A DNA stretch of 64,000 nucleotides from NCBI GenBank assembly GCA_964590135.1, contig CAZPVX010000005.1, forward strand, positions 62,001 through 126,000, given 5' to 3'. Below the pieces are notes generated by a model that was given only the letters and a program-made list of their open reading frames with translations, had not been told where the DNA came from and searched no databases. This stretch comes from JBDHWI01 sp964590135. Lineage in GTDB: Bacteria; Chloroflexota; Anaerolineae; J036; Brachytrichaceae. The position numbers were made by a program, and so were the translations under genes. Positions 44,507 through 52,026 of the stretch are shown one piece after another (the stretch's first letter is position 1; every line of letters starts with the position of its first letter).

Positions 44507-44578
44507 GGGTGCTGAGCGATGGGTGCTGCGAGCAGTTATATTCTTCTCGATTCACTCAGCACCCGGCGCCCGGCACCC
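44507..44578. repeat. GGGTGCTG-type repeat with hairpin
   Basis: The 94 bases between the binding-protein and oxidoreductase genes contain GGGTGCTG twice and a 10-bp inverted repeat (GGGTGCTGAG 44507-44516, CTCAGCACCC 44555-44564). It may trim or protect the 3' end of the binding-protein message, and it also looks like a dispersed repeat. Confidence 0.45.
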
Positions 44579-44586
44579 AAGGTGCG

Positions 44587-45741
44587 CTAGTTGCCGCCCT
44601 CCTTCAACTCGACGGTCACGCGCTGGAAATTCTCGCCCTTGGTGTCGCCCTGCAGACCTTCGAGCGCCTTCTTGGACAGGTCGGTGCGAACTGCGCCGGC
44701 GTCCGGCTCCTGCTTCAGCACACCGTAGGTCTTGGCGATTTCGACAGTTTGCTTGTAGGCCGCTTCATCCATCATGCCGATGCCGGCGGGTGACGGCCAG
44801 ATCAGCGCGTTGATCTCATTGAGCATCCACTTCATGTGGCTCTCGCCGAGCGCGCTGCCGTTCTTCAGCACGATCTGCACGCACTCGTCAAAGCTGTCGC
44901 GGCAGAACATCCAACCCTTGAATGACGCGCGCAGGAACTTGACTGCAATTTCCTGATTCTTCGCATCGGCCAACCAGTCTTCCTTGGCCATGATGCCATC
45001 CTGCAGCATTGCAGTGCCAACTTCGTTGAAGTTGATCACGTTCAATTCATCGGGCTGATACAGATTGCCGGTGGCCGGATTCTTCGACTCCAGCACCTGC
45101 GCATACTCGTTGTAGGTCATCGCCTGCGCCACGTCGATCTCGCCCTTCAACATCTGGTTCATGTCGAAACCCTGCTGGATGATCTTGGCGTCCTTGTCTG
45201 GCTCGAGGTTGACCTTGCGCATGGCCGCGAACAACTCTGGCTCATTGCCACCCAGCCAGGAGCCGACGTTCTTGCCCTTGAAGTCTTCGACCTTGGTGAT
45301 GTTCTTCTCCTTGAACGAGATCATCAGCGTGCCGCTGCGCTGCAGAATTTGCGCGATGTTGACGAGCTTGGCGCCGGCTTCGCGCGGGGCGAGGATCTTG
45401 CCGGGCAGCCAGCCCACGCCGAACTCGGCCTGGCCAGAGGCGACGACCTGCGAGTTGGAGACATCCGGACCGCCCGGGATGATCGTGACATCCAGCCCCT
45501 CTTCCTTGTAGAACCCCTTATCCAGCGCGGCGTAGTAGCCGGCGAACTGCGATTGCGGCACCCATTGCAGCACTACGCGCACTTTGGTCAAGTCGCCAGA
45601 GGCGGCCGGCGCTGCGGTGGCTTCGGCAGCCGGCGCAGTGGTGGCGGCGGGAGCCGCCGGCGCGGAGGGCGGTGCAGCGCACGCCGCCATAAACATGGCT
45701 GCCAAGGCTGCGAACGAAAGAACTTTTGCTGACATTTTCAT
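44587..45741 (-). CDS. ABC transporter substrate-binding lipoprotein (NMT1/THI5-like)
   Basis: A 384-residue binding protein from the ATG at 45741, with AGGAG about 7 bases upstream. The lipobox AAC (Cys21) is followed by an Ala/Pro-rich linker to residue 47. The core shows VRVVLQWVPQSQFAGYYAALDKGFYKEEGLDV, the standard NMT1/SsuA-type opening of pyrimidine- and riboflavin-type receptors. It should capture a small molecule, probably a pyrimidine, for the two permeases and the ATPase downstream and upstream. A ring-opening enzyme in the operon supports a pyrimidine or hydantoin ligand. Confidence 0.9.
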   Translation of the reverse strand: MKMSAKVLSFAALAAMFMAACAAPPSAPAAPAATTAPAAEATAAPAASGDLTKVRVVLQWVPQSQFAGYYAALDKGFYKEEGLDVTIIPGGPDVSNSQVVASGQAEFGVGWLPGKILAPREAGAKLVNIAQILQRSGTLMISFKEKNITKVEDFKGKNVGSWLGGNEPELFAAMRKVNLEPDKDAKIIQQGFDMNQMLKGEIDVAQAMTYNEYAQVLESKNPATGNLYQPDELNVINFNEVGTAMLQDGIMAKEDWLADAKNQEIAVKFLRASFKGWMFCRDSFDECVQIVLKNGSALGESHMKWMLNEINALIWPSPAGIGMMDEAAYKQTVEIAKTYGVLKQEPDAGAVRTDLSKKALEGLQGDTKGENFQRVTVELKEGGN

Positions 45742-45876
45742 ATGCTTGCTCCTCGTGAGTGAGATCAATTGTGCAGTGACGTAACCCAGCAGTGCAGTTG
45801 ATATTCAATTTCGGCTTGAGAAGACTGAATCGTTTGCTGCGGTTCAAAATCCAAAGCCCAAAATTGCAAATGCCAT

Positions 45877-46650
45877 TCATTTTTCACTGGAGGCATGCCA
45901 TGGAATGGCGATGCGCTCCAACGTGATGATGATGAGATAAAAGACGATGCCCAGTAAGGCTGCAATGATAATCGCCGCCCATGCATTGTCAAAGCGAAAC
46001 AACTTGGCCTCTTGCAGGATGTAGACGCCGAGTGTGTCGCGCGGTCCGCCGAAATATTCACCCACGACTGCGCCAATCACGCTGAGCGTGCTGCATATCT
46101 TCAGCGCGTTGAAGAGGTAGGGCAGGGCATTGGGCAGGCGCACCTTTGCCAGCACGTCGAACTCGGTTGTGGCATATGAGCGCATCAATTCGAGCTTCGC
46201 CGGCTCCACCAGCGTCAGTCCGCGCACCATGTTGATCATCATCGGAAAGAAGGTGATGAGCGCGACAATGGCGATTTTTGACGCTGGGTTGACCGTGCCA
46301 AACCAGTTGTTCATGATCGGCGCGAAGGCGAGGATCGGCACGCTGTTGATGGCGATGGCGAGCGGCATCAAGCCCTCGCGCGCGGTAGTCCAGCGGGCGG
46401 TGGCAAGCGCGACAAGCGCGCCGGCGCTGCAGCCGATGAGAAAGCCGATCAGCGCGCTGCGAAAAGTGTAGAGCGCGCTGCTCATCACCAGCGAGAAGGT
46501 TTCGGCCAGCGCGCCGAGAATGGCAGATGGCGCCGGCAGCAAAAACTGCGGGATGTTCAGCGCCCGCACCAGCAATTCCCAGAGCGCAATCACGCTGATG
46601 AAGACGAGCGCCGGCGGCAGAAGCTGTTGTGCGCGAGATGACGAAGCCAT
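45877..46650 (-). CDS. ABC transporter permease (SsuC/ThiX-like)
   Basis: A 257-residue, six-helix permease. The cytoplasmic coupling loop is MRSYATTEFDVLAKVRLPNALPYLF, typical of the BPD-type importer family. It pairs with the ATPase at 46754 and the second permease at 47644. The operon has two different permeases, which suggests a heterodimeric pore. Confidence 0.92.
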   Translation of the reverse strand: MASSSRAQQLLPPALVFISVIALWELLVRALNIPQFLLPAPSAILGALAETFSLVMSSALYTFRSALIGFLIGCSAGALVALATARWTTAREGLMPLAIAINSVPILAFAPIMNNWFGTVNPASKIAIVALITFFPMMINMVRGLTLVEPAKLELMRSYATTEFDVLAKVRLPNALPYLFNALKICSTLSVIGAVVGEYFGGPRDTLGVYILQEAKLFRFDNAWAAIIIAALLGIVFYLIIITLERIAIPWHASSEK

Positions 46651-46753
46651 TTTGTCGTTGCTGTTGTTGATCTCACTCGTGCTGTCGCCTCGACATCAAA
46701 CATGACATGAGATGAGAAACTGAAAAATCCACAATTGCACATCAGGGACGAGA

Positions 46754-47542
46754 TCATCGCTCCCGCATCTCCTCACCCTTACGCAGACCCTCGCGCACCG
46801 CTGTCACAAGATCAAAGAAGCGCGACGTCTCGCGCGTTTCGACGCTGCGCGGGTAGGGCAGGTCGATCGGGATGATCTCGGTGATGCGGCCTGGTCGCGC
46901 GCTCATCACCACCACACGCGTGGAAAGAAAGACCGCCTCGGGGATGGAGTGCGTGACAAATACCACAGTCGTTTGGGTCTCCTGCCAGATGCGCAGCAGT
47001 TCGGCGTTCATGCGCTCTCGGGTGATCTCGTCCAGCGCCCCGAACGGTTCATCCATGAGCAACAGTTGCGGGCGAAAGGCCAGCGCGCGGGCGATGGCGA
47101 CGCGTTGCTGCATCCCACCTGACAGTTGCCATGGGTAGTGCCGCTCGAAGCCATGCAGTTCGACCAGCTTCAGCATCTCGCGTGATTTTGTGGCGCGCTC
47201 AGCCTTTGGCACGCCCATGATCTCCAGCGGCAGCTCGACGTTTTTTGCGACGGTGCGCCATTCGAACAGCACCGGCGCTTGAAACACCATGCCGTATTCG
47301 CGACCCATGCGCGCTTCGCGCGCGCGCTTGTCGTTGACCATCACCTCGCCGGCGCTCACCGGCAGCAAATCGCCGATGGCGCGCAGGAGCGTGCTTTTGC
47401 CGCAGCCCGATGGGCCGATCAACGAGATGAACTCGCGAGGCTGGATATCGAGGTTGATGTCCTTCAACGCGACCGTGGTCGGCTTCTCGGCGGTGCCGAA
47501 AATTTTGTTGACGTTCTTGAGTGAGACGACGGGATTTGCCAT
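46754..47542 (-). CDS. ABC transporter ATP-binding protein (SsuB/TauB-like)
   Basis: A 262-residue ATPase. Its start is taken as the ATG at 47542, since the frame beyond it runs antisense-free into the upstream permease gene. Walker A is LIGPSGCGKSTLL, the signature LSGGMQQRVAIARAL, Walker B LLLMDEPFGALDEI, and the switch His is in VVFVTHSIPEA. It drives uptake with the two permeases and the NMT1-like receptor in the same operon. Confidence 0.93.
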   Translation of the reverse strand: MANPVVSLKNVNKIFGTAEKPTTVALKDINLDIQPREFISLIGPSGCGKSTLLRAIGDLLPVSAGEVMVNDKRAREARMGREYGMVFQAPVLFEWRTVAKNVELPLEIMGVPKAERATKSREMLKLVELHGFERHYPWQLSGGMQQRVAIARALAFRPQLLLMDEPFGALDEITRERMNAELLRIWQETQTTVVFVTHSIPEAVFLSTRVVVMSARPGRITEIIPIDLPYPRSVETRETSRFFDLVTAVREGLRKGEEMRER

Positions 47543-47643
47543 TGAGAAATTGAAAGTCAGTGACTTGTGATCGGTTGTTGGCATCCGGCAGATGAACTGA
47601 TTGTGATTGCAGATGTTTCGATGACGAAATTCTTTTCGCAGGG

Positions 47644-48465
47644 TTATGCCGGCCGCACGATGTTTTTCAACACCAGCCGCTCGATGAGCGAGACGGCGAC
47701 AAAAAACAAGATGCCCACGAAAGCTGCCATGACGATCGACGCCCACAGCCGCTCGGGGCCAGTGATGTAGTACTGGTTGAAGTTCAGGATCAAACCGCCA
47801 AGACCCTGCTGCACGCCGGCGGGCAACTCGGCGATGATTGCGCCGACCACGCTGGCAGTGGCGCTGATCTTGAGCGCGGTGAAGATGGCCGGCAACGCTG
47901 ACGGAAATCGCAGCTTCCACAGGGTCTGCCATGTTGAAGCGGCATATGAGCGCATCAACTCAATTGCGCGCGGGTCAGGCGACCGCATGCCGCGCAGCGT
48001 GTTGATGGTGACTGGAAAGAAGGTGAGATAGGCGGCAATCACCGGCACCGACAGCCATGAACCTTGCAGCCATACCACCACCATGGGCGCGATGGCAAGG
48101 ATGGGGATGGTCTGTGAGGCAACGACGAAGGGCACCAGGCTGCGTTCCAGCAATCGCACGTGCGCGAAGATTGTGCCGAGCACGAAGCCCAGCGCTGCGC
48201 CGATGATAAAGCCAAGGAATGCGCCGCGGAAGGTGAACAGCGCCGCCTCGATCAACAAGGATCCCAGCAGCGGGCCGTTGCGGCGTGAGGGTTGAAAAAA
48301 TGCGCCGCCGATGTCCCACAGATTGGGCAGCGTGCGATTGTCGAAATTAAAGGCGAGCTTGGCAAGTTGCCATGCGACCGCCAGCGCGATGACCACCAGC
48401 ACAACGGCAACGGCGGGCGAGATACGGCGTGATGGGTGGTTTGGGTCGGTGAGCGCAGCTTCCAC
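47644..48465 (-). CDS. ABC transporter permease (SsuC/ThiX-like)
   Basis: A 273-residue permease, first gene of the pyrimidine operon. It has about six membrane helices and the coupling loop MRSYAASTWQTLWKLRFPSALPAIF. It shares clear layout with the second permease at 45877 but is only distantly similar in sequence, so the transporter is probably a heterodimer. Confidence 0.92.
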   Translation of the reverse strand: MEAALTDPNHPSRRISPAVAVVLVVIALAVAWQLAKLAFNFDNRTLPNLWDIGGAFFQPSRRNGPLLGSLLIEAALFTFRGAFLGFIIGAALGFVLGTIFAHVRLLERSLVPFVVASQTIPILAIAPMVVVWLQGSWLSVPVIAAYLTFFPVTINTLRGMRSPDPRAIELMRSYAASTWQTLWKLRFPSALPAIFTALKISATASVVGAIIAELPAGVQQGLGGLILNFNQYYITGPERLWASIVMAAFVGILFFVAVSLIERLVLKNIVRPA

Positions 48466-48513
48466 AGATGTGCAAGTCTAATGGATAACGGGCGTGAAGG
48501 TCAATCAGTTGGC

Positions 48514-48747
48514 CTATGCGCCGGGCTTCTTTTCGCCGGCTTTCTTCTGCGCAGCTTCCTCTTGTTTGCGCGCGATCTTTGCGCCGGCGTCAGCGGCCAT
48601 TGCCAGCAGCAATCCGCCAATCATGGTGAATGCTGCCAGCGACTGCGATACGCCGGCGAATGCCTCGCCGCCATTCATCACCGAGAACACCACCATGGCT
48701 GCGCCGGCCAGCGCAACCAGAATGCCAACGATGCGCAGAACGATCAT
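48514..48747 (-). CDS. Small two-helix membrane protein
   Basis: A 77-residue protein with two hydrophobic segments (IVGILVALAGAAMVVFSVM and AFTMIGGLLLAMAADAG), then a basic, Lys/Ala-rich tail (ARKQEEAAQKKAGEKKPGA). Its start overlaps the stop of the nucleotidyltransferase-fold gene by 4 bases. I do not recognise the family; the operon arrangement supports it as a real gene. Confidence 0.6.
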   Translation of the reverse strand: MIVLRIVGILVALAGAAMVVFSVMNGGEAFAGVSQSLAAFTMIGGLLLAMAADAGAKIARKQEEAAQKKAGEKKPGA

Positions 48748-49316
48748 GCGTCGCCTCCTTGCCCAGTCTCATCCGCTTCGGCCAGCAGTTGCTCCACCAC
48801 CGCAAAATTGCGGCGAAATCGCTCGGGGTTGCGCTTCAGGCTTTCGCGTTCCACGCGCGGCATGATGTTGTCGAACGCCTGGCGCAACTCTTTCATCTCG
48901 ATCTGCCCGCTGTGCAAGAGCGACATCACGTCCTGATAATCGCCTTCGCGACCGCGCTCGATCTTGCTCAGCGCGCTGCTATACAGGTCAAAGTGGAAGA
49001 CGTCGACCTGACCGAATCGACCGACATGCTTGGCGCGCTCCTTCCAGCCGGCCGGCAGCGGGATGAAATCCCCCGGCGACGCCTGCTCGACGTTGATTTG
49101 CAACTCGTCCTTCAGCCGGCGGATCACCTGGGCGAACTCGGCCTCGTGTTCATCGGCCACTTCATACGAGATATCGATGTCAAGCGACTGCTCGCGCAGA
49201 CCCTCATAGACCAGCGTGGTGCCGCCGACAAGATACAGTCGCGCTGGATGGCGAAACTCCATCCCGAGCTTCACCAGAAAATAATGCACACGCAGTCGGT
49301 CGATGGGCGGTCGCAT
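48744..49316 (-). CDS. Nucleotidyltransferase-fold protein (DUF6036-like)
   Basis: A 190-residue protein with YLVGGTTLVYEGLREQSLDIDISYEV, a GG-x(n)-DxD pattern of the DNA polymerase beta-like nucleotidyltransferase fold seen in DUF6036 and AbiEii-type antitoxin/toxin proteins. The DID pair (Asp) should bind metal. It lies in a three-gene minus-strand set, with an uncharacterised gene 37 bases upstream and a small membrane protein overlapping downstream. A toxin-antitoxin or defence role is possible but not shown. Confidence 0.72.
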   Translation of the reverse strand: MRPPIDRLRVHYFLVKLGMEFRHPARLYLVGGTTLVYEGLREQSLDIDISYEVADEHEAEFAQVIRRLKDELQINVEQASPGDFIPLPAGWKERAKHVGRFGQVDVFHFDLYSSALSKIERGREGDYQDVMSLLHSGQIEMKELRQAFDNIMPRVERESLKRNPERFRRNFAVVEQLLAEADETGQGGDA

Positions 49317-49324
49317 GCCTCAAT

Positions 49325-49375
49325 TGTAAATTTTGAATGGCGATTTTTTGCATTCAAAATTCATCATTCAGAATT
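49325..49375. repeat. AT-rich hairpin repeat ATTTTGAATG / CATTCAAAAT
   Basis: A perfect 10-bp inverted repeat (49330-49339 and 49351-49360) continues into TTCATCATTCAGAATTTC, more copies of the same words. It overlaps the stop codon of the gene ending at 49354. Unlike its surroundings it is AT-rich, and it looks like a dispersed repeat. Confidence 0.5.
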
Positions 49376-49884
49376 TCTGTCTGACAGGGCTGCTCACAGA
49401 TCATCTCAATCACTTGATCGTAGGATGACCAGTCGTTGTAGGGGCTGCGGTCGGTCAGCATGCGCAGTCCCAGTTCGCCGTGCATCACATCGGCTTTTGG
49501 CAGGTCGAGCGATTCGGCGAAGTGATCGGGGATATCGGGCTGTTCGCCGAAGCGGAAGGTCAACCGCGTGCGCCACAGTCGTTGCAGATAGGCGGCAGCA
49601 ACATACTGCTTCCGCAACTCCTCCCACGCTTTCGCCGGCACAGGTTTGCTGATGGAAGATATGTCGCCGGTTTCGATCAGGTGAGCGGCGAGGTCGGCGA
49701 GTTGCGGATGCACCAGCAGCAGACCGGCGAGCGCAAAGCGCAGTCGGCCATCGCGTGAAGCCGCAAGGCCGATGATCAGTTCGGCGTCATTGAGCGCCGG
49801 CTCATCGCCCTGCGGCGTGGGCGCCAGATAGCAAACACCGCGCGCGTGCAACGCTGCAACCAAATGGTCGCGGGGGAACAACAT
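49354..49884 (-). CDS. Uncharacterised partner of the nucleotidyltransferase-fold protein
   Basis: A 176-residue protein from the ATG at 49884 (MLFPRDHLVAALHARGVCYL); an in-frame ATG at 49950 would overlap leuD and has less support. Landmarks are LNDAELIIGLAASRDGRLRFALAGLLLVHPQLA and AAYLQRLWRTRLTFRFGE. It is mostly helical. I do not know the family. Its fixed position upstream of the nucleotidyltransferase-fold gene suggests they act together. Confidence 0.6.
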   Translation of the reverse strand: MLFPRDHLVAALHARGVCYLAPTPQGDEPALNDAELIIGLAASRDGRLRFALAGLLLVHPQLADLAAHLIETGDISSISKPVPAKAWEELRKQYVAAAYLQRLWRTRLTFRFGEQPDIPDHFAESLDLPKADVMHGELGLRMLTDRSPYNDWSSYDQVIEMICEQPCQTEILNDEF

Positions 49885-49946
49885 TGTGCCGGCATTATCC
49901 ACCCGACCCTCGCCCTCAGGAGGAGAGCTGATGGGTTTGCTGGATG

Positions 49947-50537
49947 TCACTTGTTGTTAGCCTGCTCGAACGCTTCGATTTTGTCCTGCATGCCCAGCAC
50001 GTAGCCGATCTCGTCCACACCATTCAAGAGACAGGCTTTGCTGAAGCCATCGATGGGGAACGGCACTGCGCGGCCATCGGGCAGCGTCACCGTCTGTGCC
50101 GCAAGGTCAACTGCCACAACTGTGTTTGGATCCTCTTCGGTCAGGCTGAACAGTTGCTGGTGCGTGTCCTTGTCGACGACGATGGGCAAGAGGCCGTTCT
50201 TTAGCGAATTGTTCTTGAAGATGTCGGCAAACGAGGTGCTGATGACGGCGCGAAAGCCGTAGCCAGTGAGCGCCCACGGCGCATGCTCGCGGCTGGAACC
50301 GCAGCCAAAGTTGTCGCCGGCAAGCAAGACCTGCCGGCTCTTCATCTCCGGCTGGTTCAAAATGAAATCGGCTTTCGGTGAGCCGTCGGCGTTGTAGCGC
50401 CAGTCGCTGAACAGGTTGCTGCCCAGGCCCAACTTGTCGGTCACCTTCAAAAAGCGCGCCGGGATGATCTGGTCGGTGTCCACATTCTCCGCCTTCAGCG
50501 GGATGATCTTCGATTGAAATGATGTGAATTTATTCAT
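49947..50537 (-). CDS. leuD: 3-isopropylmalate dehydratase small subunit
   Basis: A 196-residue LeuD from the ATG at 50537. With LeuC it isomerises 2- to 3-isopropylmalate in leucine synthesis. Landmarks are NVDTDQIIPARFL, LLAGDNFGCGSSREHAPWAL and FADIFKNNSLKNGLLPI. It is separated from leuC by guaB, an unusual order. Confidence 0.95.
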   Translation of the reverse strand: MNKFTSFQSKIIPLKAENVDTDQIIPARFLKVTDKLGLGSNLFSDWRYNADGSPKADFILNQPEMKSRQVLLAGDNFGCGSSREHAPWALTGYGFRAVISTSFADIFKNNSLKNGLLPIVVDKDTHQQLFSLTEEDPNTVVAVDLAAQTVTLPDGRAVPFPIDGFSKACLLNGVDEIGYVLGMQDKIEAFEQANNK

Positions 50538-50574
50538 GGTTGTTGATGTGTATAGCGCGCAGTCCGGCAGCCTG

Positions 50575-52020
50575 TTAGATCTTCTCCACATCATGCGAGC
50601 CGCTTTCCCTCTTGCCGGCATCGGTGATGCGCATGAACTCGGCGTTCTGCCACAGCTCTTCGATGGTGGCCGCGCCGGCATAGCTCAACCCGCTGCGCAG
50701 GCCGCCGACAAGTTGAAACAAGATGTCTTTCGCCGGCCCGCGCACAGGCACAACGGCCTCCACGCCCTCCGGCACCACCTTCTCCCAATCAGCCGGATCG
50801 ACATCGCGTCGCAGTTCCACCTCGCGCCGGTCGATATTGGCGCTGAAAGATGCCATGCCGCGCACGATCTTTACGCGCCGGCCATCGCGCACCACCGCTT
50901 TGCCTGGGCTTTCGTCGGTGCCGGCCAGCAGGCTGCCGATCATGGCGGTGCTGGCGCCGGCGGCGATCGCCTTGGTCAGGTCGCCTCCGGTGCGAATGCC
51001 GCCATCGGCGATGATCGGTGTCTTCAATGCGTGGCCGGCCTCCGCGCAGTCGGCAATCGCGCTCAACTGCGGCACGCCAAAGCCAGTGACGATGCGCGTA
51101 ATGCAGATGGAACCAGCGCCCACACCGACCTTCACCGCGTCTGCGCCGGCGTCCACCATGTCGCGCACACCCTCTGCGGTGGCGACGTTGCCGCCGATCA
51201 CGTCGATCTTGGGGAATTGCTTTTTCAGCGCGCGCACCATGTCCAGCGCAAAGTCGGCGTGACCATGCGCGATGTCGACGACGATGGCATCCGCGCCGGC
51301 ATTGATGCAGGCCTCGGCTCGATCCAGATCGTCGCTCTTCACGCCGACAGCCACTGCAACGCGCAGCCGGCCAAGCCTGTCCTTCGTCGCGTCGGGCGAC
51401 TCCTCAGCTTTCACCAGGTCTTGCGAGGTGATCAAGCCGACGAGCTTGTTGCGGTCATCGACCACTGGCAGTTTTTCGAGGCGGTTCGCGTGCAACAACT
51501 CGCGCGAATCATCAAGCGAAGTGCCGGCGCGCACGGTGATGAGTTTTTTGCGTGGCGTCATCACCTCCTTCACGCGGCGGTTCGGATCCTGCTCGAACAT
51601 CACATCGCGGCGAGTGACAAGGCCAAGCAGCTCGCCGGCTTCATTCAGCACGACCAACCCGCCAATGCCGTGATCGCGCATCATGTCACGGGCGTGCTGC
51701 ACGGTCGAATTCGGCGTCACGCTGCGCGGTTGCTCCACCATCATGCTCTCGGCGCGCTTGACGCGGCTCACCTCGTGCGCCTGGCGCTCGATGGACATGA
51801 AACGGTGGATGACGCCGATCCCGCCGGCGCGCGCCATCGCAATCGCCATTGCGCTCTCGGTCACCGTGTCCATGTTCGATGACACGATTGGCACAGCGAG
51901 CGAGATGTTGCGGGTGAACGTGGCGCGCGTGTTGACTGCGAAGCGCGAACGGATTCGCGAGCGCTTCGGAATCAGCAGCACATCATCGAAGGTCAACCCT
52001 TCGTTGGGTCGTAGGTTCAT
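50575..52020 (-). CDS. guaB: IMP dehydrogenase
   Basis: A 481-residue IMPDH that makes XMP from IMP, the committed step to GMP. The opening EGLTFDDVLLIPKRS is typical; two CBS domains occupy about residues 90-205 (HGIGGLVVLNEAGELLGLVTRRD, EKLPVVDDRNKLVGLITSQDL). The catalytic Cys is in GAGSICITRIVTGFGVPQ; IIADGGIRTGGDLTKAIAAG and the flap RGMASFSAN follow. The catalytic loop reads GAGSIC where most enzymes have GPGSIC. It starts 6 bases after leuC and precedes leuD by 37 bases, so all three are probably one transcript. Confidence 0.95.
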   Translation of the reverse strand: MNLRPNEGLTFDDVLLIPKRSRIRSRFAVNTRATFTRNISLAVPIVSSNMDTVTESAMAIAMARAGGIGVIHRFMSIERQAHEVSRVKRAESMMVEQPRSVTPNSTVQHARDMMRDHGIGGLVVLNEAGELLGLVTRRDVMFEQDPNRRVKEVMTPRKKLITVRAGTSLDDSRELLHANRLEKLPVVDDRNKLVGLITSQDLVKAEESPDATKDRLGRLRVAVAVGVKSDDLDRAEACINAGADAIVVDIAHGHADFALDMVRALKKQFPKIDVIGGNVATAEGVRDMVDAGADAVKVGVGAGSICITRIVTGFGVPQLSAIADCAEAGHALKTPIIADGGIRTGGDLTKAIAAGASTAMIGSLLAGTDESPGKAVVRDGRRVKIVRGMASFSANIDRREVELRRDVDPADWEKVVPEGVEAVVPVRGPAKDILFQLVGGLRSGLSYAGAATIEELWQNAEFMRITDAGKRESGSHDVEKI

Positions 52021-52026
52021 GTTCCC

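Noticed and set aside
43500..44813. A 437-codon plus-strand frame opposite the LLM oxidoreductase
   Set aside because: No family resemblance; low-complexity composition typical of antisense frames. The minus-strand gene is clear.
47543..47932. N-terminal extension of the ABC ATPase
   Set aside because: The extension overlaps the upstream permease in another frame and has Arg/His-rich junk composition; the ATPase fold starts at 47542.
48466..48513. TPP riboswitch for the NMT1-like transporter operon
   Set aside because: The space upstream of the first permease is only 48 bases and shows no CTGAGA-type core; the dihydropyrimidinase context points to pyrimidines, not thiamin.
50524..51882. A 452-codon plus-strand frame opposite guaB
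   Set aside because: guaB is beyond doubt; the antisense translation is His/Ala-rich without motifs.
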